Shown: piece after piece, positions 44,187 to 52,900 of the stretch
How positions within the stretch are numbered: position 1 is the stretch's first letter
Layout: each line of letters begins with the position of its first letter
Assembly: GCA_963511305.1 (NCBI GenBank)
Contig: CAUPIJ010000001.1
Location: forward strand, 82,868-146,867
Direction of reading: 5' to 3'
Length of the DNA stretch: 64,000 nt
Origin: Propionimicrobium sp963511305
Lineage (GTDB): Bacteria; Actinomycetota; Actinomycetes; Propionibacteriales; Propionibacteriaceae
Translations under genes and position numbers: made by a program
Notes under the pieces: model-generated
What the model was told of the DNA's origin: nothing
The model's database searches: none
The model's input: the letters and a program-made list of their open reading frames with translations, nothing else

Positions 44187-45714
44187 TGCCGCTCCCCTCG
44201 CTGTCATCGGAGACTTCGGCGGTCTTTGGCAGTGTCAGCGTGAAGGTGGTGCCTTCACCGTAGGCGCTCTCGACCGCCAGTTCTCCCCCGTGCAGGTTTG
44301 CGTCGGCCTTGGCGATCGAAAGCCCGAGCCCGGTGCCGCCAACCGTGCGGGTTCTGCTCGGGTTTGCCCGCCAAAACCTATCAAAAACCCTAGTCAATTG
44401 CTCTTCGGTGAGGCCGATGCCGTGATCCAACACCTCAATCTGCACGCACTTGTTGTCCTCTTGGCATCTGAGGTTGATGGTCTGCTTTTCACCATGCTCT
44501 AGGGCGTTGGTGATCAGATTTCTCACCACCCGCCTGATTCTTCGTGGGTCGCAGAGCGCCAAACAGTTACCGTGAGCGCTGAACTCAATCGGCGTTTCAA
44601 GCTCGTCGCTCAACGAGCCCAGGCTAGCGATTTCTTCAGAAACCAGTTCGGCCAGATCGGTCTCCTCGAGAGATAGCAACTCGGCACCGGCATCGAAGCG
44701 GCTGATCTCCAACAGGTCCGCGAGCAAGCGAGCAAACCTGTCGATCTCACCGTGCAGCAGTTCAACGGTTCTGCCCTTTACCGCGTCCAGCTCACCGCGA
44801 TCTGCGTAGAGCATGTCGATGCCCATCCGCATGGTTGTCAACGGCGTTCTGAGCTCGTGGCTGACGTCCGAAACGAACTGCTGCTGCATCGAGGAGAGAT
44901 TCTCCAGCCGCGAAATCTGGTTTTGCAGGGTCGATGCCATCGAGTTCATCGACCGGCCCAGATCGGCTATCTCGTCGTCGCCCGAAACTTGCAGGCGTTC
45001 GTCGAGATCGCCCTCGGCGATGCGCTGAGCGACGTTTCGCGCCTCGATAACGGGGCTAGCCACCTGGCGAGAAATCAGCCACATGGTGGCGGCTAGAGCC
45101 AGCAGCAGAACTAAGCCGACAGAATAAAGCGCTTGCTTGACCACGGTTAGGGTCTGGATCTCGTTGTTTAGCGGAAAAAGAAAGTAAATCGGCACCTCGC
45201 GACCATCGGCCGTCTGCAGATTACTGCCGATCGCGATTCCTGGAACAACAGACTCGTCTTCGTAGCTGATCTCGGTGGACGTCACCCACATCCCGCTTCC
45301 GCCCTGCGCCACCTGTTCTTTCAACTCATCCGGGACACTCTTGGCCTTCACACCGCCGTATAGATAGATACTCGGCCCGGCCTCCAGAACGATCGAGTAC
45401 TGGCTCGGCTCCGAACCGATCCGCTCTGCAATCGTGCTCAGGCGCTCGAAGGTGGCGTCACTGGCCAGATCCATGCCCAGAATCTCGCTCTGCATCCTCG
45501 AAAGCGCGGTGGCCGCCTCCAGCTGGCTGTTTTGTTTCTTTCCTTCGAATACGCCTGCGGTCACTTGGTTCGAGATCAGGAAGCCGCCGATCAGGCTGAT
45601 CAGAACGCTCGTAAGCACCGTCAAAATGACGACCCGGCTCATCAGCGACGAGGTCCACAACCTGACCAGCCTGACTTTCAGGTTGGCGAGTGCCCCTTTA
45701 ACTTTGAACTTCAC
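44173..45714 (-). CDS. mtrB: Sensor histidine kinase MtrB
   Basis: Membrane sensor kinase of the MtrAB system, which controls cell-wall turnover and division in actinobacteria. 513 residues: membrane helix near 28-48, extracytoplasmic sensor about 50-190, second helix about 195-217, HAMP linker (SPVIEARNVAQRIAEGDLDERL), and the phosphoacceptor His286 in SDVSHELRTPL. The ATPase part has NLITNALEHG, VLDHGIGL and GGTGLGLSIAKAD. The start is a GTG that overlaps the mtrA end by 17 bases. Confidence 0.95.
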   Translation of the reverse strand: MKFKVKGALANLKVRLVRLWTSSLMSRVVILTVLTSVLISLIGGFLISNQVTAGVFEGKKQNSQLEAATALSRMQSEILGMDLASDATFERLSTIAERIGSEPSQYSIVLEAGPSIYLYGGVKAKSVPDELKEQVAQGGSGMWVTSTEISYEDESVVPGIAIGSNLQTADGREVPIYFLFPLNNEIQTLTVVKQALYSVGLVLLLALAATMWLISRQVASPVIEARNVAQRIAEGDLDERLQVSGDDEIADLGRSMNSMASTLQNQISRLENLSSMQQQFVSDVSHELRTPLTTMRMGIDMLYADRGELDAVKGRTVELLHGEIDRFARLLADLLEISRFDAGAELLSLEETDLAELVSEEIASLGSLSDELETPIEFSAHGNCLALCDPRRIRRVVRNLITNALEHGEKQTINLRCQEDNKCVQIEVLDHGIGLTEEQLTRVFDRFWRANPSRTRTVGGTGLGLSIAKADANLHGGELAVESAYGEGTTFTLTLPKTAEVSDDSEGSGSEEN

Positions 45715-46399
45715 CAGCCCGATACCCCACTCCGCGCACTGTCACTACGATGACAGGATTTTCCGGGTCGGGTTCAACCTTGGAGCGCAGTCTCTGAACG
45801 TGAACGTTAACCAGCCTGGTATCAGCGGCGTTGCGATAGCCCCAGACGTCTTCCAGCAGTTTCTGGCGGCTGAGCACCTGACCCGGCTTGCTCGCCAGGG
45901 CAACAAGAAGATCGAATTCGAGAGGCGTCAGACCGATCTCTTCTTCCCCGCGCTTAACGATGTGGCTCTGGGTGTTTATTTCGAGATCGCCTATCTTCAG
46001 CAGGTCTTTCCTGCCATCATCCTGGTTGCGAAGCCTGGCCTTGATGCGGGCCAGCAACTCTTTCACTTTGAACGGTTTAGAGACGTAGTCATCGGCACCG
46101 GCTTCCAGGCCGCGCACGACGTCGTTGGTTTCGCTCCTGGCTGTCAGCATGATGATTGGTACACCGCTTTCGCCGCGGATCTGCTTGCAGACTTCGATTC
46201 CGTCCTTGCCAGGCAGCATGATGTCTAGCAGCACGATCTGCGGTAAGTGCTCCTTAAACGTGGCCAGGGCTCGCGAGCCGTTAGCGCACCAGGCGGTGTT
46301 GAAGCCCTCTTGACGCAAGACCAACTCCAGCATCTCAGCCAGCGCGGAGTCGTCGTCAACAACCAAAACAGTAGGATTGGTTTCACCGATCTGCCCCAT
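45698..46399 (-). CDS. mtrA: Response regulator MtrA
   Basis: OmpR-type DNA-binding response regulator partnered with MtrB. 233 residues. The receiver domain has VLVVDDD (acidic pocket at 15-17), the phosphorylation site Asp59 in IVLLDIMLPGKDG, and SKPFKVKELLARI with the conserved Lys. The C-terminal winged helix has LTPLEFDLLVALASKPGQVLSR and RLRSKVEPDPENP. The open frame extends to 46480, but ATG 46399 (MGQIGETNPTVLVV) is chosen to match normal MtrA length. Operon mtrA-mtrB-lpqB. Confidence 0.96.
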   Translation of the reverse strand: MGQIGETNPTVLVVDDDSALAEMLELVLRQEGFNTAWCANGSRALATFKEHLPQIVLLDIMLPGKDGIEVCKQIRGESGVPIIMLTARSETNDVVRGLEAGADDYVSKPFKVKELLARIKARLRNQDDGRKDLLKIGDLEINTQSHIVKRGEEEIGLTPLEFDLLVALASKPGQVLSRQKLLEDVWGYRNAADTRLVNVHVQRLRSKVEPDPENPVIVVTVRGVGYRAGEVQS

Positions 46400-46476
46400 T
46401 AGTCCTGCTTTCCTTGAAGCCGCCGAGGATAAGTTTTCGACATAGCCAATCGTAACCAAAATCTGGCAGACACTTG

Positions 46477-47037
46477 TCAATTCATGTCGGGATCTGCCGT
46501 CCAGCTAGCCAGGATGCCTAAACTTCCGCCTTGGCGGCGCAGCACCGTTCGCCACAGCTCACTCGGTTTGGCGGTGAATACATCTGAGGGATGAGACGGA
46601 ACCACGTGCCAAAGTCCGTTTTGCAACTCGCCTTCCAGTTGCCCTGGCCCCCAGCCTGAATAGCCGGCAAAAATTCTCATCTGTTCGTACGCTCCCTCCG
46701 CCAATTCGACGGGGGTGTCCAGCTGCAATAGGCCAAGATCTCCGCTAATCTGTCGCCAGCCAAGAGGCATTTCGCCAGAATTCTTCACGACTGCCAAGCA
46801 GACAGCCCCGTCAGTGGAAACCGGTCCACCAGAAAATAACAGCTGCGGTGGGTTAACCAACTCGCTCCATCCCGGAAGAACCTTTGCCATGTCTATCGTG
46901 GTGACCTTGTTCAGGCAGATTCCCAGGCTCCCTGTTTCGTCATGATCGATGACTAGAACGACGGCTTGGGTGAAGTAACCGGCGTCAGATGGTGCGTCAG
47001 CAACCAGCAAACTTCCGATCTCCACCTTGCGTTTCAT
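46477..47037 (-). CDS. YqgE/AlgH family protein
   Basis: 186 residues. Family marks are GSLLVADAPSDAGYFTQAVVLVIDHDETGSLGICLN, LLFSGGPV, and IFAGYSGWGPGQLEGEL with the conserved WHVVPSHPSDVF. The biochemical role of the family is unsettled. It lies 77 bases upstream of mtrA on the same strand and is divergent from the DUF2254 gene. Confidence 0.9.
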   Translation of the reverse strand: MKRKVEIGSLLVADAPSDAGYFTQAVVLVIDHDETGSLGICLNKVTTIDMAKVLPGWSELVNPPQLLFSGGPVSTDGAVCLAVVKNSGEMPLGWRQISGDLGLLQLDTPVELAEGAYEQMRIFAGYSGWGPGQLEGELQNGLWHVVPSHPSDVFTAKPSELWRTVLRRQGGSLGILASWTADPDMN

Positions 47038-47094
47038 GCCTCTAGGCTATCTGATCGAAAAACCGTCAACTAGCAGCCGCTTTCTGAGCACCGA

Positions 47095-47108
47095 TAGTCT
47101 GGGAAGCA
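47095..47108 (+). promoter_or_regulatory. -10 box of a leaderless DUF2254 gene
   Basis: TAGTCT (47095-47100) lies seven bases before the ATG at 47108, the spacing expected if transcription starts on the A of the start codon. No good -35 is evident. Confidence 0.4.
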
Positions 47109-48397
47109 TGAGAGTCTTGTTTAACCGCTTACGCCAATTCTTGAGCTCTCGGCTATGGATCTGGCCTCTGGTCTTGGGCCTCCTAGCCCTGCTCGCGGGA
47201 AGTTACCTAGGGTCGCTTGAATTGCCGCAGGACGGCACGCTGGCAAAATATCTATGGCCGGGCTCCGCGCAGTCCGCTTCGGACATGATCAGCATGATCT
47301 TTTCGACCGCCCTGACCGTGCTGACCACCACCATCTCAATGACCCTGATTGTGCTTCAGGTTGCCAGCGGCAATTTCTCTCACCAGCTGCTGCGCGACTT
47401 TATCCAGTCTCGCGCAGTACGAGGAATCATCTCGGTATATGTCTTCATCATCTGCTACTCGGTCGCCGCCTTGCGCTCGATCCACACCACCGACACCGAC
47501 AGGCCCCCTCAGCTAGCGGTCACCGTGGCTATTCTGCTCATCTTCATCGCAGTCGGCACCTTCATCTGGTACGTGGCCAAGGTAGTCGAGATGGTCAGGG
47601 TCGACTCGGTGATCAGCAAATCGATTACTAAGTCGGCTGCGGTAGCTAGACGTGTAGATAAGCAGACCCGCGAAGACGTCAAGAGGCCGGAAGTGCCGGA
47701 CGAAGCACACCGAGTTATCTCCGATGGTTTCGGCTATATCCAGACCATAGACGTCGAGCACGTAGCCACCTGGGCAAAAGAAAACAACGCAACCGTGATA
47801 ATCGACTGTCGACCGGGCGACATGATGATCGTCGGCATGACCTGGGCTCGCTACTGGTTCAACGAGCCAAAGCGCGACGAGCCGAGTTTCCCAGAGGCGG
47901 TCTATCTGGACGACGGCCGGATTTCCGGTGCAGACTACACCCTAGGCTTGCGCCAGGTGCTCGATATCGGCGTACGAGCCTTGAGTTCCGGCGTCAACGA
48001 TCCGACTACGGCCGTCCACGCCATCGGGCAGTGCTCAACCATCCTTCGAGACCTGGTTAAGAACCCTATCTACCCGCAGGTTAGGCGCGAGGAGAACGGC
48101 AGGCTACTGGTCTGGGCGGCCGCGAGGGAACTCGAGGAGATCATTGACGACTTCTGCGGAGAGATACGTCGCAATGGTTCCGACGAACCCCTAGTAGTGG
48201 TCTCGCTGCTGCAGGTTCTCGAATCGGTTTATAGCGTCGCCGACCAAAACATCAAGCGCTTCGTTGTCGAGCAGCAGAAGCGAATCATTGCGGCTGCTGA
48301 GAAACATATCGAGGACCCGGTCGACCTAGAAAGTGTGAAGAAGGCAGCCTGGGAGGAGGATCTGCTGAAGGATCCCCCGCCAGACAGCGGCGTCTAA
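47108..48397 (+). CDS. DUF2254 predicted membrane protein
   Basis: 429 residues. Four membrane segments occupy the first 190 residues (WIWPLVLGLLALLAGSYLG, MIFSTALTVLTTTISMTLIVLQV, IISVYVFIICYSVAALRSI, AVTVAILLIFIAVGTFIWYV). A cytoplasmic part follows with the family motif SSGVNDPTTAVHAIGQCSTIL. Function unknown. The open frame begins at 47027, but ATG 47108 (MRVLFNRLRQFLSSR) is preferred; the longer version would overlap the divergent YqgE gene. It ends at a hairpin shared with the deaminase gene. Confidence 0.85.
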   Translation: MRVLFNRLRQFLSSRLWIWPLVLGLLALLAGSYLGSLELPQDGTLAKYLWPGSAQSASDMISMIFSTALTVLTTTISMTLIVLQVASGNFSHQLLRDFIQSRAVRGIISVYVFIICYSVAALRSIHTTDTDRPPQLAVTVAILLIFIAVGTFIWYVAKVVEMVRVDSVISKSITKSAAVARRVDKQTREDVKRPEVPDEAHRVISDGFGYIQTIDVEHVATWAKENNATVIIDCRPGDMMIVGMTWARYWFNEPKRDEPSFPEAVYLDDGRISGADYTLGLRQVLDIGVRALSSGVNDPTTAVHAIGQCSTILRDLVKNPIYPQVRREENGRLLVWAAARELEEIIDDFCGEIRRNGSDEPLVVVSLLQVLESVYSVADQNIKRFVVEQQKRIIAAAEKHIEDPVDLESVKKAAWEEDLLKDPPPDSGV

Positions 48398-48403
48398 AGA
48401 TAA

Positions 48404-48441
48404 AAGCTGCTCCTCCGAGTTTAAGTGCGGAGGAGCAGCTT
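48404..48441. terminator. Hairpin between convergent DUF2254 and deaminase genes
   Basis: Perfect 14-bp stem (48404-48417 with 48428-48441) and a 10-base loop. The T-tract on either side is weak, but the position between two stop codons supports a bidirectional terminator. Confidence 0.7.
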
Positions 48442-48478
48442 CATTGAGCCAAGGCTCCAATTATGTTGCTGAAAAGGT

Positions 48479-49477
48479 TTAGCAGGCGGCAATCTCTTCC
48501 CGCAGCTGCTGCTTGAGCGTCGGGGTGGCCCACGAAATGTCCACCGCATTCAGGCAGAGCTGCTTGAGGAAGTCCTCGTCTGCGTCTAACTCGTCGGCAA
48601 CTAGCTGCAGATTCTCGCCGATGTAGCCACCGAAGTATGCAGGGTCGTCGGAATTGATGCAGATCTTAATTCCCTTGTCAGATAACTGCTTGATCAGCTG
48701 AGTCTTGGAGCCGTCCGAAACCCAGGTGTTGGAAATCGGGCAGCTGGTCAGGCCGATCTTGTTGTCCACCAGATACTGCACATAGTCGGGGTTCTCGATG
48801 ACGTTGGTGCCGTGGTCGATGCGGTCGACCTTGATCTCCTCGATCAGCTGGCGGATGTGCTCGATCGAGTTCTTAATGTCGACGTCGGCGTGCATAGTCA
48901 GCAGGAAGCCCTCCTCGCGAGCGCGAGCGAAGACCTCGGCGAACTTTTCGGGCGCGTTACCAGTCTCGTCGGAGTCCAGCCCGACGCCGATGATCCAGTG
49001 CTTGTAGTCCAGGGCCTGGGTCAGCGTGGCCATCGCGTACTCGGCCTGGAAGTCGCGCAGGAAGCACATGATCAGAGCCGACTTGATGCCCAGCTTCTTC
49101 TCTGCCTCGACCTGGGCGCGGTGCAGGCCATGGATGACGGTGTGGAACGAGACGCCACGGCAGGTGTGCGCCTGGGGGTCGAAGAACATTTCCACGTAGC
49201 GCACGTTCTGCTCGGCTGCCTTGCTCAGGTATGCCATGGCCAGGTCGTAAAAATCCTCGGCGGTCAGCAGCACGTTCATGCCGTCGTAGTACGCAGCCAG
49301 GAAGGACGCCAGATCGTCGAAATTGTATGATTCGCGAACCTGGTCGGGGGTTTCCTCGGCGAGCTTGATGCCATTGCGCTCGGCGAGCTTGAACTTCAGC
49401 TCCGGCTCGAGCGTGCCCTCGATGTGTAGGTGCAGCTCGACCTTGGGCAGTTTCTGAACGAAGGGTGAAACCTCCAC
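48479..49477 (-). CDS. Adenosine-deaminase-family protein, likely adenine deaminase
   Basis: About 332 residues, metal-dependent amidohydrolase barrel. It has KVELHLHIEGTLEPEL with His16 and His18, FFDPQAHTCRGVSF, RIDHGTNVIE, LTSCPISNT and INSDDPAYFGGYIGEN with the metal-binding Asp. SCPISNT and FFDPQAHT resemble the adenine-specific branch rather than classic adenosine deaminases. The usual HAGE motif, whose Glu donates a proton, reads HADVD (His196), so the normal catalytic Glu is not there. I chose the GTG 49475-49477 with AGGAG five bases upstream; the frame is open to 49561 but that part overlaps the next gene. It is third in permease-ade-deaminase order. Confidence 0.85.
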   Translation of the reverse strand: MEVSPFVQKLPKVELHLHIEGTLEPELKFKLAERNGIKLAEETPDQVRESYNFDDLASFLAAYYDGMNVLLTAEDFYDLAMAYLSKAAEQNVRYVEMFFDPQAHTCRGVSFHTVIHGLHRAQVEAEKKLGIKSALIMCFLRDFQAEYAMATLTQALDYKHWIIGVGLDSDETGNAPEKFAEVFARAREEGFLLTMHADVDIKNSIEHIRQLIEEIKVDRIDHGTNVIENPDYVQYLVDNKIGLTSCPISNTWVSDGSKTQLIKQLSDKGIKICINSDDPAYFGGYIGENLQLVADELDADEDFLKQLCLNAVDISWATPTLKQQLREEIAAC

Positions 49478-49485
49478 TTTGACTC

Positions 49486-51246
49486 CTAGTTGCTGGAAAT
49501 TACGGGATCGGTGACGACGAACTTGACGCAGTCGATCAGGCCCAGATCGGTGATCGCCCACTCCGGAATTGCGGTGATCGACAGGAACAACAGCTGGACG
49601 AACGGCGACGGCAGGTCGCTGCCCAACTCCTCGCGGGCGATGCGATCCATCTCCTGTTCGGCAGCGGCCATCTCCTCAGCCGGAATGTCAGCTACGACGC
49701 CGGCTACCGGCAGTGGCAGTCTGCCGATGACCTCGCCATCGGCAACAGCCACCTGGCCACCTCCAAGCCTAGCCACCTCGTTGATGGCGAGGGCCATGTC
49801 TGCGGCATTGGTTCCGGCCACCACGACGTTGTTGTCGTCTGGCGAGTTGGAGGTCGCGATCGCACCCTTCTTGATACCGAAACCGTTGATGAAGGCAACC
49901 GGCAGGTTGTCGGTCTTGCCGTAGCGCTCGGCGACGGCAACCATGATTGCGTCCTTTTCGATGCAGGGCTGAACCACGCCGTCGACGATGTCCAGCTCGA
50001 TCTCCGCGCCGGGACGGCGGAAGGCCACGTCCTTGCTGAGCACTATCGCCTGAACGACTGCCTTGGAGCCCTCGGCCTCGACCTTAATGCGGCTTGCGTC
50101 CACTTCCTTCAGCTTGAAGGTGTCGGCGACAACCGAGGTGCGCTCGGGCGCCACCGGAGCTACGACCGACTTGCCGTTCTCGGCGACGATGCGGCCAGCG
50201 GTCATCACTCGTGCGGGTCGGAAGTCGTTCAGGTCGTCCACGAACAGGATGTCGGCGAAGCGGCCGGGCGCGATCGAGCCGATCTTGTGATCCAGCTTGT
50301 ACATGCGGGCGGTGTTAATCGAGCCCATCTGAATTGCTTGCATCGGGGTCACGCCGCACTCGATGGCCAGGCGAACCACGTAGTCGAGATGGCCACGGCC
50401 AAGCACGTCGCTCGAGGTTATGTCGTCGGTGCAGAAACCGACACGGTCGCTCGGGGCGCCCATCTCGGTGACCAGCTTGATGTTCTCGCGCAGCATCGGG
50501 GCCGCGGTCGACTCCCTGATGATGATGTCGATGCCGTTGCGCATCTTCTCCAGCTCTTCCTCAGGCGAGTAAGACTCGTGACACAAGACAACCCCGGAAG
50601 AGGCGTATCCAGCCACCCTGCGGGCGTCCACCAGAGGCGCGCAGCCGAAGGCGTGCAGTCGGTTCTTCTCCGCCAAGTCCATCGCGGCCAGAACGTCCTC
50701 GTCGCCGTCCTCAACCATCTCCTGAACCGTCTCCCAGAGGCCGACGCACTCGGGCATCTCCTGGGCTATCTTGTGGTCCTCGGCCTTGAACGCATAACCG
50801 ACGTTGGACTCGGGGATGGTGTAGGGCGCCTTAGCCGGTGCTCCCCACCAGACGTGTGCCGACGAGTCGGCGGCCTCCGCCAGGAACTCCTTGACGCCGT
50901 CGATACCTGCGGCGACCAACACCTGATCGAGTCCGGAGATGACCGAGGTGGTGCCATAGCGTGCGACCATGTCGGCGAGCATCGTCACAGAGAGCTTCGA
51001 GCACTCGATGTGCATGTGGCCGTCGATCAGACCCGGGGTCAGGTAGCGGCCCTCGGCGTCGATGATCTCGGTATCGGGGCCCTTCTGCGCAGACACATCG
51101 CCGACGGCAGCCACGCAGCCGTCCGCGATGGCCACGTCTGCTGGATAGATCTCGCCAGTTAGGACGTTAACCAGCTTGCCGTTTTCGATGATTTTGTCAG
51201 CATGTGCCCTGCCGTAGGCCACATCCATTACGTGCTGGTTAGGCAT
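49486..51246 (-). CDS. ade: Adenine deaminase (AdeC type)
   Basis: Converts adenine to hypoxanthine and ammonia. 586 residues, with the normal dinuclear-metal amidohydrolase motif GLIDGHMHIECSKLS near residues 75-89 and FCTDDITSSD near 260-270. The C-terminal half contains IKKGAIATSNSPDDNNVVVAGTN and GGGQVAVADGEVIGRLPLPVAG, typical of AdeC. AAGGAGA precedes ATG 51246. The next gene (eight bases on) encodes an unrelated fold-family enzyme with the same likely substrate, and the upstream gene encodes a base permease. Confidence 0.94.
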   Translation of the reverse strand: MPNQHVMDVAYGRAHADKIIENGKLVNVLTGEIYPADVAIADGCVAAVGDVSAQKGPDTEIIDAEGRYLTPGLIDGHMHIECSKLSVTMLADMVARYGTTSVISGLDQVLVAAGIDGVKEFLAEAADSSAHVWWGAPAKAPYTIPESNVGYAFKAEDHKIAQEMPECVGLWETVQEMVEDGDEDVLAAMDLAEKNRLHAFGCAPLVDARRVAGYASSGVVLCHESYSPEEELEKMRNGIDIIIRESTAAPMLRENIKLVTEMGAPSDRVGFCTDDITSSDVLGRGHLDYVVRLAIECGVTPMQAIQMGSINTARMYKLDHKIGSIAPGRFADILFVDDLNDFRPARVMTAGRIVAENGKSVVAPVAPERTSVVADTFKLKEVDASRIKVEAEGSKAVVQAIVLSKDVAFRRPGAEIELDIVDGVVQPCIEKDAIMVAVAERYGKTDNLPVAFINGFGIKKGAIATSNSPDDNNVVVAGTNAADMALAINEVARLGGGQVAVADGEVIGRLPLPVAGVVADIPAEEMAAAEQEMDRIAREELGSDLPSPFVQLLFLSITAIPEWAITDLGLIDCVKFVVTDPVISSN

Positions 51247-51275
51247 TTTTTCTCCTTAGTTTTACGGGCGCGCGG

Positions 51276-52703
51276 TCACGCGATCCCTAAGTTCTTCTTT
51301 TTATTGGTGCTTGTGAGTGCTATGAACAGGACGCCGCTGACCACTATCCCGGCGGGAATCGCGAAGTCAGGGGCATATTCCGGGTGTTGCGGCGAGATCG
51401 CAGCTGCAATCGGGCCGATGAAATATCCGGTGTTGGCAAATAGCGCGGAACCGATCATTCCGGCAATCAGCGAGACGAATCCGGGCAGCTTCACGCCCCC
51501 GACGCCCCAGTAGACCCCGCCCTTGTCGTTCATCAGGCCAGCCAGATCGTAATTGCCGCGTCTCATGACCCAATCGACGAGATAGATCGTGATCCAAGGT
51601 GCTAGCCAGACGCTCAGCGAACCGACGAAGGCGCTCAGCAGCGCGTAGAACGACGATTGGGCGACCGCGAAGATAGTGATCAAGATGCAAATGATCGAGT
51701 CAGTGACGACAACCACCGGGCGCCTTGCCGGGATGCCAGCGGTCTGCAGGTTAAGTGACGACGAATAAAGGTTGGTGCCGTTTTGTACCATCAGGCCGAA
51801 GCCCACCAGAAGCAGAAACGGCACGGAGAACCCAGCAGGCAAGATCGCGGGAACGGCTAGCGGGTCGGAGAGGTCAACGTCGGGGCCGACTGCGACAGTA
51901 GCCATGGCGGCGCCTAGGCTCTGCAGCAGCAGGTACGGCACGAAACCGCCCAGCGCGGCCCAGGTGCCAACCGATAACAGGCTGGTTTTTTCGGGCAAAT
52001 ATCGCGAGAAGTTCGAGCCGGAGCATGCCCAGCTCAGGCCGCCGGAGACCACTACTAGACTGATCGCGCTGATCATCGCGTTGATGTCGGCGCCTACCTC
52101 GCCCGTAGCGATGTTTACCTTGGGCAGGATCAGCACTGCGAGGATTACGAAGGCGCAGGCGAAAATGATCGTGGCGAATTTCTGCGCTGTCATCAGGAAG
52201 TTGTAGCCGATCAGCGGCAGCAGCATTTGGATAAGGCCGAGCACCACGATGAGCGCGACCTGTATCACGCCCGAGACGTCGACGCCGAAAATGCCTAGTA
52301 GCGCGGCAATCGCGTAATAAACGAGCACCAGACCGGCGGCTTCGAAGCCGAGCAGCATCAGCCACGAGAACAGGCCATTTACTCGTCCGCCTCGAGGACC
52401 CAGGCTAGAGCGGCTGATCGTCATGTTGGTCGTGCCGGTCTTGGGGCCCTGCAACGAGGCCAGCGCCAGCAGCGGGTAGGCGATTAGGTTGCCGAGGACG
52501 ATCGCCGCGATAGCCTGCCAGAAACTGAGGCCGAAAAGAATCACCAGCAACGCGCCGTAAGAGACGGTGAAGATGTTCGTGGTTGTTCCGGCCCAGAGGA
52601 AGAATAAGTCGATAGCATTTCCGTGCCGACGATTTGGTGGGACGAGATCAATGCCCTGTTGATCGATACCTGAAGAGGTTTCGAGAGCCGCGGGATCTGA
52701 CAA
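51276..52703 (-). CDS. NCS1-family purine/cytosine permease
   Basis: Proton-coupled importer of nucleobases in the cytoplasmic membrane. 475 residues with about twelve hydrophobic segments. Near the start NRRHGNAIDLFFLWAGTTTNIFTVSYGALLV, and later TGTTNMTISRSSLGPRGGRVNG, match CodB/PurP-like transporters. With two deaminases downstream, adenine is a likely substrate. The start is a TTG (52701-52703) with AAGGAG five bases upstream. It appears to head the operon; 29 bases separate it from ade. Confidence 0.9.
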   Translation of the reverse strand: MSDPAALETSSGIDQQGIDLVPPNRRHGNAIDLFFLWAGTTTNIFTVSYGALLVILFGLSFWQAIAAIVLGNLIAYPLLALASLQGPKTGTTNMTISRSSLGPRGGRVNGLFSWLMLLGFEAAGLVLVYYAIAALLGIFGVDVSGVIQVALIVVLGLIQMLLPLIGYNFLMTAQKFATIIFACAFVILAVLILPKVNIATGEVGADINAMISAISLVVVSGGLSWACSGSNFSRYLPEKTSLLSVGTWAALGGFVPYLLLQSLGAAMATVAVGPDVDLSDPLAVPAILPAGFSVPFLLLVGFGLMVQNGTNLYSSSLNLQTAGIPARRPVVVVTDSIICILITIFAVAQSSFYALLSAFVGSLSVWLAPWITIYLVDWVMRRGNYDLAGLMNDKGGVYWGVGGVKLPGFVSLIAGMIGSALFANTGYFIGPIAAAISPQHPEYAPDFAIPAGIVVSGVLFIALTSTNKKKNLGIA

Positions 52704-52822
52704 ATTGTCTCCTTAGTTTTCAAGGTGCCCAGCCGAACTGGGTTAGGATCCGATCCAGAGTTTATAGAACCGCATAGGCCGATTCAACTTGCTATTAATT
52801 TGATTTCTTCTGCCGTTAAAAA

Positions 52823-52852
52823 CAAAAACTCCGGAACCTTCCGGAGTTTTTG
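52823..52852. terminator. Intrinsic terminator downstream of DUF4230-like gene
   Basis: CAAAAACTCCGGAA (52823-52836) is mirrored by TTCCGGAGTTTTTG (52839-52852). The A/T tracts give a T-run in either direction. On the minus strand it ends the transcript of the gene at 52901-53581. Confidence 0.85.
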
Positions 52853-52900
52853 CTGTTAAGCGATTTCTGGTTTAACGCCGTCCCTAAAGAAATAGAGCTG

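Noticed and set aside
50287..51162. Plus-strand open frame opposite the adenine deaminase gene
   Set aside because: Composition reflects antisense of GC-rich codons; the AdeC frame on the other strand is complete.
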